Positions 8,137 to 17,599 are shown, counted from the stretch's first letter. The stretch is 64,000 nt of DNA from Oceanobacillus profundus (GCF_003515705.1 NZ_QWEH01000017.1:1-64000), one strand, 5' to 3'. Numbers and translations: made by a program. The notes: a model not told the origin generated them from the sequence alone.

Positions 8137-9095
8137 GTGCAGAAAAAGTAACAACTTCAGAAAAAACAGCTATTGGTATAGCTCATAGTAAGCTAATTTT
8201 GATTGGAGAGCATGCGGTTGTACACGGACAACCAGCAATTGCCATTCCATTTCCATTAATTGGTGTTGAAACAGTTATTGAACGTGTACCAGGGTCGGTT
8301 AAAATGGATAGTTCTTTTTACCATGGACCATTACATTTAGCGCCGGAATCCTTACAAGGAATCGTCCAGTGTGTTGAAGCGTCGCTAGAATATTTACAAA
8401 TCCCTTGTAAAGACCTGCTGATTCGAATTAATTCCTCTATTCCGCCTGGAAAAGGGTTAGGCTCGAGTGCATCTGTTGCAATCTCTGTGATTCGGTCATT
8501 ATTTGACTTTGCTGACCGAGAATGTACGGACGACGAGCTGTTGGAGCTTGCAAATGTAGCGGAGACGTATGCACATGGGGCTCCAAGTGGGCTTGATACG
8601 CTCACCATTACATCTCGTTCTCCAGTTTGGTATAAGAAAGAAAACCCAATTGATTACATTGACCTTGGAGAGGATTTCCACTTTATTGTTGCTGACTCTG
8701 GAAGAGTTGGTGACACACGTACATCCGTAGAATCCGTTGCGAGGCTTCTCAAGTCAGCACCGAAGCGAATTCAGCGAAAAATGGATCGAATTGGTGAATT
8801 AACCCATCAAGCAAAGCATGCACTAGAGCGTGCGGGTAAACATTTCCTTGGGCATTTATTAAATGAAGCGCAAAAGGAATTAGAAGCACTTGGCGTTAGT
8901 GATGCTGGGTTGAATAAATTAATTTATTTTGCTCGGAAAGAAGGAGCTTTAGGAGCCAAATTAACAGGCGGGGGCAACGGTGGCTGCATTATCGCGCTTG
9001 CCCAAAATGAAGTACATTCGAAATTGCTTGCAGAGAAGCTAAGAAAGTATGGCGCGACAGCAGTGTGGCCATTTGTATTGAAAAAGCAGAAATAA
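8133..9095 (+). CDS. mvk: Mevalonate kinase
   Basis: This GHMP-family kinase phosphorylates mevalonate at O5 using ATP. The 320 residues show the N-terminal HSKLILIGEHAVVHGQPAIA block (about residues 17-36), the phosphate-binding PPGKGLGSSASVA loop (about 107-119), the GAPSGLD segment with the catalytic Asp, and the C-terminal GAKLTGGGNGGC motif (about 278-289). Together these separate mevalonate kinase from the other GHMP enzymes next door. It starts inside the mvaA stop codon (ATGA) and is followed by mvaD after 30 bp. Confidence 0.95.
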   Translation: MSAEKVTTSEKTAIGIAHSKLILIGEHAVVHGQPAIAIPFPLIGVETVIERVPGSVKMDSSFYHGPLHLAPESLQGIVQCVEASLEYLQIPCKDLLIRINSSIPPGKGLGSSASVAISVIRSLFDFADRECTDDELLELANVAETYAHGAPSGLDTLTITSRSPVWYKKENPIDYIDLGEDFHFIVADSGRVGDTRTSVESVARLLKSAPKRIQRKMDRIGELTHQAKHALERAGKHFLGHLLNEAQKELEALGVSDAGLNKLIYFARKEGALGAKLTGGGNGGCIIALAQNEVHSKLLAEKLRKYGATAVWPFVLKKQK

Positions 9096-9125
9096 GAAGA
9101 ATAGAGAGACAAGGGAGATAAAACG

Positions 9126-10103
9126 ATGAAAGCTACAGCAAAAGCACATACAAATATTGCTTTAATTAAATACTGGGGAAAGCGTGATGAACGGCTGATT
9201 TTACCTACTAACAGCAGTCTTTCCCTAACATTGGATGGCTTTTCAACAACAACTACTGTAGCTTTTCAGGAGGGTTTATCTGAAGATCAATTTATGCTCG
9301 ATAATCAGCTTGTAGAGGGTGAGGCATTCCGTCGCGTGACGAAATTCCTTGATTTGATCCGCCAGCTTGCAGGAAAAGAACAGTTATATGCTAAAGTGAA
9401 TTCAATCAATGATGTTCCAACTGCAGCTGGGTTTGCCTCATCCGCTTCTGGTTTTGCGGCACTAGCGGCAGCGGGTACAAAAGCAATCGGATTAGATTTG
9501 GATGATCAAGCATTATCCCGTCTTACACGTCAAGGTTCGGGATCGGCTTGTCGTTCTATCTATGGCGGTTTTGCAGAATGGGAAATGGGTGAACAAGCAG
9601 ATGGTTCGGATTCGTTTGCTGTTCCGATTGCTCCAGCCCGGCATTGGGATGTTCGTGTTGCTGCTGTTGTCCTTTCGTCTACAATGAAAAAAGTCTCGAG
9701 TCGTGCTGGGATGAAGCGAACGGTGGAGACATCTCCGTTTTATTCAGGCTGGATTGATAGTATTCCAAACGACTTGAAACAAATAAAGGAAGCAATTGAA
9801 GGGAAAGATTTTGAGAAAGCAGGAAGTATTGCTGAGGCAAATTGCCTCAAGATGCATGCAACGACACTAGCTGCGAACCCTCCATTCACGTATTGGCATG
9901 ATACGACAATGCGTGTGATGCATGCCATTCAAGACATGCGAGCAGATGGAATTCCAGCATATTTTACGATTGATGCTGGACCAAATGTCAAAGTCCTTTA
10001 CTTGCCGGAGGATGAAGCACGTGTTAAGCAAAGACTTTCTGAAATATCCGGTGTTTCGGGTGTGATTTTAAGTAAACCAGGGCAGGGAATAAGCTATCTT
10101 TAG
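9126..10103 (+). CDS. mvaD: Diphosphomevalonate decarboxylase
   Basis: MvaD converts mevalonate diphosphate to isopentenyl diphosphate with ATP use. The 325-residue protein has the signature start ALIKYWGKRD (about residues 12-21) and LPTNSSLSLTLD (about 26-37), the GHMP loop PTAAGFASSASG (about 98-109), and the GSGSACRS segment that carries substrate-phosphate contacts. A GGGAGAT ribosome site lies before the ATG. Confidence 0.96.
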   Translation: MKATAKAHTNIALIKYWGKRDERLILPTNSSLSLTLDGFSTTTTVAFQEGLSEDQFMLDNQLVEGEAFRRVTKFLDLIRQLAGKEQLYAKVNSINDVPTAAGFASSASGFAALAAAGTKAIGLDLDDQALSRLTRQGSGSACRSIYGGFAEWEMGEQADGSDSFAVPIAPARHWDVRVAAVVLSSTMKKVSSRAGMKRTVETSPFYSGWIDSIPNDLKQIKEAIEGKDFEKAGSIAEANCLKMHATTLAANPPFTYWHDTTMRVMHAIQDMRADGIPAYFTIDAGPNVKVLYLPEDEARVKQRLSEISGVSGVILSKPGQGISYL

Positions 10104-10116
10104 GGGTTGGAACGTC

Positions 10117-11220
10117 TTGGATAATACATCAATGACTATAAAAGTACCAGGGAAATTAATGATTGCCGGAGAATTTGCTGTTCTGGAGCCATATCAAAAA
10201 CTAGCGGTTACAGCTGTAGACCGGTTTGTTTATGCTTCAATTGAACAAAGTGAAAGAAACACGCTAACATTGCATGATTTCGACCTCGAGGAATTGGAAT
10301 GGTCGTACGAAGCGGAGGAAGTGAAAATCCATTCGGATGACAAAAGAACGCAATTCGTATGTGATGCGATGACGGTTGTTTATACATACTTAAAAGAGAA
10401 TAATGTCCAACCGGGAAAGTTCCACTTAGCGATTCGCAGCGAATTGGATGACAGTTCTGGTATTAAATATGGTCTAGGGTCAAGTGCAGCGGTTGTAACA
10501 TCTGTAATCACGGCTATACTTAATAAATTCCATGTAGAAAAGCCTGCATCAGAGCTTGTTTTTAGACTTGCCGCTATTTCTCATGTGAAAACACAAGGAA
10601 ATGGTTCAGGCGCAGACGTTGCTGCTTCATCCTTTGGCGGCATGCTGCAATATGCATCGTTTCAAGCAGAGTGGCTGTTGGATGCATATAAGAATCGAAT
10701 TTCAATAACAGATTTAGTAGAAAGCACATGGACGTATTATGACGCAAAATCAATACAAATGCCGAAAAATGTCTATTTTTGTGTAGGTTGGACTGGTAAG
10801 CCAGCATCGACCTCGAAGCTTGTCGACCGAATTTTACAATTGAAATCAGATAATCCAGAAGCCTTCCAGCGCTTTTTGAATGCAAGTAAATTGGCAGTAG
10901 ATCAATTTTTGCAAGGGATGGAGAATGCTGATGTGGAGCTTTTATTAAAAGGTGTAAAACAAAATAGAGAGGCGTTAGCAACTGTTGGTAAGGATGCGGA
11001 TACACCGGTTGAAACGCCATTGCTCGGCACACTATGTGATTTGGCAGAGTCCTTGGGCGGAGCGGGTAAGCCTTCAGGAGCCGGCGGAGGAGATTGTGGT
11101 ATTGCTTTTATGCCATCGAAACAACAAGCTGATGAATTGATGAAAGCTTGGGAGGAGGCAGGCATTAAAGCCTTAAGTCTACAATCGTATCAATATGGCG
11201 CTAATATTATAATAGAATAG
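10117..11220 (+). CDS. Phosphomevalonate kinase
   Basis: This third GHMP enzyme phosphorylates 5-phosphomevalonate to the diphosphate, completing with mvk and mvaD the route to isopentenyl diphosphate. The 367 residues include KVPGKLMIAGEFAVLEP near the start, GLGSSAAVVTS (about 117-127), GSGADVAASSFGG, and the third motif GGAGKPSGAGGGDCG. I place the start at TTG 10117, behind AGGGG about 10 bases upstream; the ATG at 10132 is an alternative but has no ribosome site. No isopentenyl diphosphate isomerase and no HMG-CoA synthase are in this cluster. Confidence 0.93.
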   Translation: MDNTSMTIKVPGKLMIAGEFAVLEPYQKLAVTAVDRFVYASIEQSERNTLTLHDFDLEELEWSYEAEEVKIHSDDKRTQFVCDAMTVVYTYLKENNVQPGKFHLAIRSELDDSSGIKYGLGSSAAVVTSVITAILNKFHVEKPASELVFRLAAISHVKTQGNGSGADVAASSFGGMLQYASFQAEWLLDAYKNRISITDLVESTWTYYDAKSIQMPKNVYFCVGWTGKPASTSKLVDRILQLKSDNPEAFQRFLNASKLAVDQFLQGMENADVELLLKGVKQNREALATVGKDADTPVETPLLGTLCDLAESLGGAGKPSGAGGGDCGIAFMPSKQQADELMKAWEEAGIKALSLQSYQYGANIIIE

Positions 11221-11261
11221 ATGGGGAATTTGATCACTTTATATTTAATTTTTGCCCAAAT

Positions 11262-11314
11262 AAAAAAGACATTCATTTCCTGCTCCGATGGAGAGCACTT
11301 TGATGTCTTTTTTT
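11262..11314 (+). terminator. Terminator of the mevalonate operon
   Basis: AAAAAAGACAT (11262-11272) pairs with ATGTCTTTTTT (11303-11313), with a smaller TGCTC/GAGCA hairpin inside. The stem is followed by a T run, 42 bp after the pmk stop. Confidence 0.8.
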
Positions 11315-11336
11315 ACCCTATTTGTATCATCTTTAT

Positions 11337-11486
11337 CTAGTAGTGCTTTTGATACGTATTAATTAATTGGTCTAACTTAACACTTGATGCGATAACAGCT
11401 TCAGAAGTCAGGTCATGTGTTATAGAAAGTGAAATCATTTCTTCGCGGCATTCTTCAATTTTTTCAATTAAATGATCTTTATTCAC
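11337..11486 (-). CDS. Spo0E-like aspartyl-phosphate phosphatase (49 aa)
   Basis: This small frame encodes 49 residues starting MNKDHLIEKIEECREEMISL and ending with VKLDQLINTYQKHY. The I/R/M pattern in the first helix and the S-x-x-LDxLI core in the second match the Spo0E/YnzD/YisI family, small two-helix phosphatases that dephosphorylate Spo0A-P and delay sporulation. The usual SQxLD core reads SSVKLD, one residue different. The GTG start has an excellent AGGAGG site 9 bases upstream. It lies opposite the mevalonate and sigW operons and is easily missed because of its size. Confidence 0.8.
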   Translation of the reverse strand: MNKDHLIEKIEECREEMISLSITHDLTSEAVIASSVKLDQLINTYQKHY

Positions 11487-11698
11487 AATTCTGTCCTCCT
11501 ATCTAGTATACTATAATAGAAAAATACCCGAATTATTGCAACAGTAAACGTCTGTGAACATTTTGTGTCTTTTTGATAAAATATTATTTGTACGATTACT
11601 TTAGATGAGTTCGATAATTGCCAAGCCTTGGGGCACATGACTTAGTGGGACTATGCAGTGCAGGTAGGAATGTTTTATACTTTTTGTTAAATAAAGTT

Positions 11699-11724
11699 TG
11701 AAACCTTTTTGCTAGATAATCGTA
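11699..11724 (+). promoter_or_regulatory. SigW-type ECF promoter of sigW
   Basis: TGAAAC (11699-11704) and CGTA (11721-11724) are separated by exactly 16 bp. This is the consensus recognised by SigW in Bacillus subtilis and implies that sigW-rsiW is autoregulated. Confidence 0.92.
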
Positions 11725-11758
11725 TAACAAGTACCGCATAGTAAGCGGAGGTAACCTG

Positions 11759-12322
11759 ATGGATCAATTTATAATAGAAAAAATAAAACAAGTTAAAAAA
11801 GGAGATCAATCTGCATTCGCGGATGTCGTTTCCTTTTATCAAGATAAGATATACCAGCATTGTTTGCGGATGCTTGGTAATGCACATGAAGCAGAGGATA
11901 TGGCGCAAGAGGCTTTTATTCGTGCATATGTGAATATCCATTCGTTTGATGATCGCAGAAAGTTTTCTACATGGTTGTATCGGATTGCGACGAATTTGAC
12001 AATCGACCGGATCCGTAAACGAAAGCCAGATTATTATCTGGATGCAGAGATCAGAGGAACGGAAGGGTTGGATATGTATTCCCAGCTGGCGAGCGAGGAG
12101 CGGCTACCTGGTGAGCAAGTTGAAAGCTTAGAATTACAACGCTATATTCATCACGAAATTTCCCAGCTTCCAGTGAAATATCGAAGCATTATTATGTTGC
12201 GTTACCTGGAAGAGTTTTCCCTACAAGAAATAAGCGACATCTTAGATATACCTTTAGGAACGGTGAAAACCCGTATTCATCGTGGGAGAGAAGCTTTAAG
12301 AAAAAGGCTTCGTCATGTGTAA
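11759..12322 (+). CDS. sigW: ECF RNA polymerase sigma factor SigW
   Basis: The 187-residue protein has sigma region 2 (about 12-80, with NAHEAEDMAQEAFIRAY and the FSTWLYRIATNL helix) and region 4 (about 125-185, with YRSIIMLRYLEEFSLQEISDIL and the recognition helix GTVKTRIHRGREALRKRL). SigW directs the cell-envelope and antimicrobial-peptide stress regulon. A GGAGG site precedes the ATG. It is followed at once by its anti-sigma factor and preceded by a perfect SigW promoter, which together make the name secure. Confidence 0.95.
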   Translation: MDQFIIEKIKQVKKGDQSAFADVVSFYQDKIYQHCLRMLGNAHEAEDMAQEAFIRAYVNIHSFDDRRKFSTWLYRIATNLTIDRIRKRKPDYYLDAEIRGTEGLDMYSQLASEERLPGEQVESLELQRYIHHEISQLPVKYRSIIMLRYLEEFSLQEISDILDIPLGTVKTRIHRGREALRKRLRHV

Positions 12323-12337
12323 AGGAGTGTGAAACAC

Positions 12338-12976
12338 TTGAAATGTAATAAAGAATCGGTTGAATTGATGCATAAATATTTGGACGGTGATCTTTGTAAG
12401 GAGGAAGAGATACAGCTAAGGACACATCTGGAAACTTGTGAAGCTTGCCAACATCATTTCCATGAACTAAAGCGTACGATTACATTGATTAAAAGTGCGG
12501 AGCATTTCGCGGCGCCTAACGACTTCACGCAGAAAGTCATGGATAGACTTCCGACCGAGAAGAAACGTGTAACCTATAAGCGATGGTTTAAAACGCACCC
12601 GGTACTCACCGCTGCAGCAATATTCTTCGTATTAATGATGACTGGAATGTTTGCTTCTTGGAGTGAGGATGGTCAATTAGTTGTCTCAAAACAAGAAGAA
12701 CTAGTCATTCAAGGAGATACGGTAATTGTACCAGAAGGAGTAACCGTTCCGGGTGACGTACTTGTTAAAAATGGGAAATTGCTAATTAAAGGTACAATTG
12801 ATGGGAATGTGACATTAGTGAATGGAAAGCTGATAAGCGATGATGAAACGCTAAATGGAGATGGACTCATGGCTTCAGCTGGCGGCGTCAATGGCGAATT
12901 AGAAACAGTTGATCAGATGTTTGAATGGATGTGGTATCAACTGAAGAGCTTTTTTAGTGGCGTTTTTTCCTTTTAA
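12338..12976 (+). CDS. rsiW: Anti-sigma-W factor RsiW
   Basis: RsiW holds SigW at the membrane until it is cut by site-1 (PrsW-type), RasP and ClpXP proteolysis. The protein has a zinc-binding anti-sigma domain with H-x3-C-x2-C in HLETCEACQ (about residues 29-37), a single membrane helix at about 88-108, and an extracytoplasmic part with the repeated [20 protein letters not shown] strand pattern. I chose the TTG at 12338 because AAGGAG lies about 10 bases upstream and the length then matches the B. subtilis protein; the GTG at 12329 almost touches that site. Confidence 0.92.
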   Translation: MKCNKESVELMHKYLDGDLCKEEEIQLRTHLETCEACQHHFHELKRTITLIKSAEHFAAPNDFTQKVMDRLPTEKKRVTYKRWFKTHPVLTAAAIFFVLMMTGMFASWSEDGQLVVSKQEELVIQGDTVIVPEGVTVPGDVLVKNGKLLIKGTIDGNVTLVNGKLISDDETLNGDGLMASAGGVNGELETVDQMFEWMWYQLKSFFSGVFSF

Positions 12977-12988
12977 ACATGTTAAAAT

Positions 12989-13023
12989 AAACCCAGGTAA
13001 GGTGGGAAATCTTATCTGGGTTT
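12989..13023 (+). terminator. Terminator of sigW-rsiW
   Basis: AAACCCAGGTAAG (12989-13001) pairs with CTTATCTGGGTTT (13011-13023), 13 bp with one G-U pair, followed by a T run. Confidence 0.85.
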
Positions 13024-13168
13024 TTGCCTTCCTAAAGTAATATGTTTTAGCAATATTGTGTTATAATAGATAACGTTCCTATCTTTTGAAAATCAAGCTA
13101 CATAAGCGTGCTTGTTTTAGTTGAGCGTATAATTAGAATAAATTTTTATTGCAAAAGGATGTGTGCAC

Positions 13169-13990
13169 ATGCTTGATGGGGGATTCGATGTAATAGATCT
13201 GCTAAGAATAGGCGTAGATATAGCTCTCGTCTGGTATGTATTATATAAATTAATGATGCTGATTAGAGGTACAAAAGCAATCCAGCTTTTAAAAGGGATT
13301 GCCGTTGTACTTGTGGTCTGGCTTTTGAGTATATTATTGAATTTACAAACCATGCAATGGCTGACGAATCAAGCCATTTCTTGGGGTTTAATTGTAATCA
13401 TCATTTTATTCCAGCCGGAGCTACGGAGGGCACTCGAGCAGCTTGGCCGGGGAAACCTTTTTGCTCGGAGTGTAAAGTCAGAAGAGGAAAAGATGCAACA
13501 AGAAATCGATGCGATAGTACAGTCGTGTAGCTACATGGCGAAACGTCGAATTGGTGCATTAATTTCGATTGAGCGGGAGACAGGTATTGGTGATTATGCT
13601 GAAACAGGTATTGCGATTAATGGAAAATTGACGCATCAGTTGCTAACAAATATTTTTACTCCGAATACACCTTTGCATGATGGTGCTGTCATCATTAAAG
13701 AAGGGGAAATCACCGCAGCTGCTTGTTATCTTCCTTTATCAGAAAGTCCATTTATTTCGAAGGAGCTAGGGACGAGGCACCGTGCAGCAATGGGGATCAG
13801 TGAGGTTACCGATGCATTGACAATTATTGTTTCAGAGGAAACAGGTGCAGTTTCCTGTACAAAGAACGGAGAACTTCACCGAGATATTGATCAGGACAAT
13901 CTTCGTACGATGTTAGAAGCCCATTTATCCCTAAATCAAAAGGCTTCTGAGAAAAAGTCGTGGAAACGAAGGGGGAACAAGAATGGATAA
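13169..13990 (+). CDS. cdaA: Diadenylate cyclase CdaA (membrane-bound c-di-AMP synthase)
   Basis: CdaA makes c-di-AMP from two ATP at the membrane. Three N-terminal helices (about residues 8-80) precede the DAC domain (about 100-255), which carries the active-site motifs DGA in PLHDGAVII and RHR in GTRHRAAMG. I start at ATG 13169, giving 273 residues, the length of B. subtilis CdaA, with AAAGGA about 9 bases upstream; the GTG at 13163 is too close to that site. It overlaps cdaR by 8 bp and is part of the conserved cdaA-cdaR-glmM operon. Confidence 0.95.
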   Translation: MLDGGFDVIDLLRIGVDIALVWYVLYKLMMLIRGTKAIQLLKGIAVVLVVWLLSILLNLQTMQWLTNQAISWGLIVIIILFQPELRRALEQLGRGNLFARSVKSEEEKMQQEIDAIVQSCSYMAKRRIGALISIERETGIGDYAETGIAINGKLTHQLLTNIFTPNTPLHDGAVIIKEGEITAAACYLPLSESPFISKELGTRHRAAMGISEVTDALTIIVSEETGAVSCTKNGELHRDIDQDNLRTMLEAHLSLNQKASEKKSWKRRGNKNG

Positions 13991-15224
13991 TTGGTTTAAG
14001 AGTAAATGGTTTGTCCGACTTGCTTCTTTAGCTTTTGCGGTGTTCTTGTATATATTTGTGAATGTTACAGTTAATTCTTCACATTCTGATCCAACTTTTT
14101 CTGGTAGGTCTGAACAAACACAAACACTTGATGATGTTCCGGTCGAAATACGAATCGATGAAGCAAATTATGTGGTTAGTGGTGTACCAGAGTTTGTTAC
14201 GGTTAGCTTGCAGGGGAATCCTGGAAACCTGACCCCCCTTATTTTTCAACGTAATTTTGATGTGTATGTTGACTTGCAAGGATTAGAAGAAGGCGATCAC
14301 GAGGTGAAATTGGAGCACAATATCTCCAATGATCTTACTGTCTTTATCGAGCCAAAGACGATTGAGGTTACGATTGAAGAAAGAGCGAGCGAAGAGTTTG
14401 CTGTTGTTGCTGATTTTATTAATGAAGACAAAATGGCACCTGGATACGAGCTGGTTGATTATACGCTCGACCCACCTACAGTTACGATTACAAGCTCAAG
14501 GTCCGTTATTGACCAAATCGGTATTGTTAAGGCCTATGTTAATTTAGAAGGACTGGATAGTTCAATAAATAATCGCGAGCTGCCTGTAAATGTGTATGAT
14601 ACACAGGGGAATGAGTTAACAGTCCGAATAGAACCAGAGAATATACAAATATCAGCCGAAGTTGATAACCCAAGTAAGTCGGTACCTGTATCAGTCGAGA
14701 CAACAGGAGAACTGCCAGAAGGTTATGCATTAAATTCTATTTCTGCTAATGTAGATGAGGTGGAGGTTTTCTCCACGAGTGAAGTACTTGAAGGAATTTC
14801 TGAACTTGAGACAGAGGCAATTGATTTATCCGAAATCACCGAATCTGGTACAATAGACGCGCAACTGTCATTACCGGAAGGTGTAAATGTTCCCGATATG
14901 GAAACAATTGAGGTAACAGTCGATGTAGAACAGACACGTGTTTTGGAAGGACTAACAATTGAAGAAGAAGGGCTGACGAGTGGCCAAGCAGTTACTTTTG
15001 TTGAACCTGATGCCGCCGAAATGGATATTACGGTTACGGGTGACGAAGCCGATATAAAAGAACTAACAGCTGAGGATATTCGTATATTCATTGATTTAAG
15101 TGATCTGGAGCCTGGAGAGCATCAAGTTCCAATTACGATTGAAGGGCCAGATACTGATAATATAACGATTACTGGAGAATTTGAAGAAGCTACAATTGAG
15201 ATTAGTGAAGTGGAACCTGAGTAA
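13983..15224 (+). CDS. cdaR: CdaA regulatory protein CdaR (YbbR repeats)
   Basis: CdaR is a membrane-anchored extracytoplasmic protein that binds and modulates CdaA. The 413 residues begin with an anchor helix (about 10-28, WFVRLASLAFAVFLYIFVNV) and continue with four YbbR repeats, each a beta-rich unit with the LQGLEEGDHEVKL or VEISAEVD type pattern. The C-terminus is strongly acidic, consistent with a halotolerant host. The start lies within the cdaA 3' end, so translation is coupled. Confidence 0.93.
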   Translation: MDNWFKSKWFVRLASLAFAVFLYIFVNVTVNSSHSDPTFSGRSEQTQTLDDVPVEIRIDEANYVVSGVPEFVTVSLQGNPGNLTPLIFQRNFDVYVDLQGLEEGDHEVKLEHNISNDLTVFIEPKTIEVTIEERASEEFAVVADFINEDKMAPGYELVDYTLDPPTVTITSSRSVIDQIGIVKAYVNLEGLDSSINNRELPVNVYDTQGNELTVRIEPENIQISAEVDNPSKSVPVSVETTGELPEGYALNSISANVDEVEVFSTSEVLEGISELETEAIDLSEITESGTIDAQLSLPEGVNVPDMETIEVTVDVEQTRVLEGLTIEEEGLTSGQAVTFVEPDAAEMDITVTGDEADIKELTAEDIRIFIDLSDLEPGEHQVPITIEGPDTDNITITGEFEEATIEISEVEPE

Positions 15225-15281
15225 TGAAATCATTTGTAAGCAGATAGCTGAATTGGATGTAAGTTAAAGGAGAGGTAACGA

Positions 15282-16628
15282 ATGGGAAAATATTTTGGAA
15301 CGGATGGTGTGAGAGGCGTAGCCAATAAGGATCTAACACCAGAATTAGCATACAAGCTAGGACGTTATGGTGGTTACGTTTTGACGAATGGAATGGAAAG
15401 ACCTCGCGTTGTTATCGGACGTGACACCCGAATTTCAGGCCATATGCTGGAAGGAGCTTTATTAGCAGGGCTCTTATCCATCGGCGCAGAAGTAATGCGA
15501 CTCGGAGTAATTTCGACACCAGGTGTTGCCTATTTAACGAAAGCAACTAGTGCACAGGCTGGTGTTATGATTTCAGCGTCGCATAACCCTGTTGAGGATA
15601 ACGGAATTAAATTTTTTGGACCAGATGGCTTTAAATTGACAGATGAGCAAGAAGCAGAGATTGAAAAGCTAATGGACACAGAAGATACCCTACCTCGTCC
15701 TACAGGTGCTGGTGTTGGTATTGTCACCGATTATTTCGAAGGCGGACAAAAGTATCTTTCCTATTTGAAGGATACAATTGATAATGATTTTGAAGGCTTT
15801 CAAATCGCAATTGACTGTGCCCATGGAGCGACATCTAGTTTAGCTACACACTTGTTCGCTGACCTGGAAGCAGATATTTTTTCAATTGGATCTGCCCCAG
15901 ATGGACTCAATATAAACGACGGAGTAGGTTCCACGCACCCAGAAAAACTGCAAGCATTTGTTGCGGAAAAAGGTGCAGATATTGGTCTTGCATTTGATGG
16001 AGATGGTGATCGTCTCATTGCAGTTGATGAAAAAGGGAATATTGTTGATGGCGATCAAATCATGTTTATTTGTGCGAGACATTTGAATGAAAAAGGACTA
16101 CTCAAGAAAAATACAGTTGTATCAACGGTAATGAGTAATCTTGGTTTCTATAAAGCAATTGAGGAAAACGGCATGCGAAGTGATAAAACTGCAGTTGGTG
16201 ACCGATACGTGATGGAGGAAATGCGTAATGGGGGTTATAACCTTGGTGGAGAACAATCCGGCCACATTATCTTCCTTGATTACATCACAACAGGAGATGG
16301 CATGCTATCGGCAATCCAGCTTGTGAATGTCATGAAAGAAACCGGCAAACCTTTATCCGAGCTTGCTAGTGAAATGACAATCTTCCCGCAAGTATTAAAA
16401 AATGTGAGAGTTACCGATAAAACGGAAGCATTAAGTAACTCAGTAATTCTAGATGAGATTAAAGCAGTAGAAACGAAACTTGCTGGACAAGGACGCGTTC
16501 TTGTAAGACCTTCTGGTACAGAGCCGCTTGTTCGTGTCATGGTTGAAGCTCCAACTGCTGACGAATGTGAAAAGTATGCCGACCAAGTTGTAAAGGTTAT
16601 TGATGACTTGCTAGGATTAAAAGAATAA
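15282..16628 (+). CDS. glmM: Phosphoglucosamine mutase
   Basis: GlmM converts glucosamine-6-phosphate, the product of GlmS, to glucosamine-1-phosphate for UDP-GlcNAc and peptidoglycan. The 448-residue length is standard. It starts [14 protein letters not shown], has the phosphoserine loop [17 protein letters not shown] (about residues 97-113), the metal-binding DGDGDR, the sugar-binding GGEQSGH and the phosphate-binding [12 protein letters not shown]. An AGGAGAGG site precedes the ATG. GlmM is known to bind and inhibit CdaA, which fits the operon. Confidence 0.97.
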   Translation: MGKYFGTDGVRGVANKDLTPELAYKLGRYGGYVLTNGMERPRVVIGRDTRISGHMLEGALLAGLLSIGAEVMRLGVISTPGVAYLTKATSAQAGVMISASHNPVEDNGIKFFGPDGFKLTDEQEAEIEKLMDTEDTLPRPTGAGVGIVTDYFEGGQKYLSYLKDTIDNDFEGFQIAIDCAHGATSSLATHLFADLEADIFSIGSAPDGLNINDGVGSTHPEKLQAFVAEKGADIGLAFDGDGDRLIAVDEKGNIVDGDQIMFICARHLNEKGLLKKNTVVSTVMSNLGFYKAIEENGMRSDKTAVGDRYVMEEMRNGGYNLGGEQSGHIIFLDYITTGDGMLSAIQLVNVMKETGKPLSELASEMTIFPQVLKNVRVTDKTEALSNSVILDEIKAVETKLAGQGRVLVRPSGTEPLVRVMVEAPTADECEKYADQVVKVIDDLLGLKE

Positions 16629-16636
16629 TTTTTATG

Positions 16637-16670
16637 AACTGCTCTCTTATTTAAATGGAGGGCAGTTTTT
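16637..16670 (+). terminator. Terminator of cdaA-cdaR-glmM
   Basis: AACTGCTCTC (16637-16646) pairs with GAGGGCAGTT (16658-16667), with one G-U pair, followed by TTTTT. Confidence 0.8.
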
Positions 16671-16713
16671 TGTTGTGCATATATGTAAAATTAGTACGCA
16701 TTTAGAGAGGGGG

Positions 16714-16818
16714 CTGAAGTTCACAAGAGAAAGACTGATATTGACGAGGAAAAGACTGATATTCAGGAGAAAAAAGCTGAAGTTCACAATAAATTGGCTG
16801 ATGTTCACAAATTCAGGA
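16714..16818. repeat. Five tandem 21-nt repeats between glmM and hssR
   Basis: Five units of exactly 21 nt start at 16714, 16735, 16756, 16777 and 16798. Each begins CTGAAGTTCAC, CTGATATT or CTGATGTTCAC and continues with an A/G-rich tail. Units 1, 4 and 5 are closest; units 2 and 3 differ. The 21-nt length keeps every reading frame in step with a 7-residue repeat, yet no start codon with a ribosome site is present on either strand. Confidence 0.85.
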
Positions 16819-16924
16819 CATGATGAAATGAGGTAGGTGCTCAAGCTCAACGCAAGCCGAACATGAATCAATCAAAGGTGATATGGTATGGTAAAGTTAT
16901 TACAGGTTAGGAGGTTCAGACGCG

Positions 16925-17599
16925 ATGATTACAATTTTGATTGTTGATGACGATCCGCATATTCGAGAATTGCTTCGTTTTTATTTGCAAAAAGGTGGTT
17001 ATAAGACGATAGAAGCTGCTGATGGACAAGATGCATTGCAGCAATTAGAAGAAAACAGCATACATTTGGCTGTTGTCGATATTATGATGCCGAATGTAGA
17101 TGGCTATCAGCTCTGCGAGGAAATACGTAATAATTATGATATTCCTGTGCTCATGCTTACCGCAAAGGATGGGATTTTAGATAAAGAAAAGGCTTATTTG
17201 GCTGGAACAGATGATTATATTGTAAAGCCATTTGAACCGAAGGAAGTGCTTTTCCGTATAAAAGCATTGCTTAGACGATTTCAAATTACCAATGAAGAAG
17301 TTATCCGGATTGGGAAAACAACGGTGGTTAATCGAAAAAACTATGAAGTACAGGTGAAAGGTAAAACAATGATTTTACCTTTAAAGGAATTTGAGCTGCT
17401 TGCACAATTAGCGAATTATCCAAATCGAATATTTTCCCGGGAGCAATTAATTCAATTGATTTGGGGAAATGATTATGAAGGGAATGATCGAACAGTGGAT
17501 GTACATATTAAACGGCTTCGTGAGCGTTTTGCACCAATGGAAGCGGGTTTTTCGATTAATACGATCCGGGGGTTAGGATATAAACTAGAAGTGAATTAG
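16925..17599 (+). CDS. hssR: Haem-response regulator HssR (OmpR/PhoB family)
   Basis: The 224-residue protein has a receiver domain (about 1-115) with the acidic pocket DDD at 8-10, phospho-acceptor Asp in VVDIMMPNVDG (about D52) and the Lys in YIVKPFEP, followed by a winged-helix DNA-binding domain (about 130-224) with the NDRTVDVHIKRLRERF recognition helix. Its start ILIVDDDPHIRELLR and the gene order hssR-hssS-hrtB-hrtA identify the haem sensor system. AGGAGG lies 10 bases before the ATG. Confidence 0.9.
   Translation: MITILIVDDDPHIRELLRFYLQKGGYKTIEAADGQDALQQLEENSIHLAVVDIMMPNVDGYQLCEEIRNNYDIPVLMLTAKDGILDKEKAYLAGTDDYIVKPFEPKEVLFRIKALLRRFQITNEEVIRIGKTTVVNRKNYEVQVKGKTMILPLKEFELLAQLANYPNRIFSREQLIQLIWGNDYEGNDRTVDVHIKRLRERFAPMEAGFSINTIRGLGYKLEVN

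Noticed and set aside
16714-16818. Possible CRISPR array
   Set aside because: The units are directly adjacent 21-mers with no unique spacers, and no cas gene is nearby.
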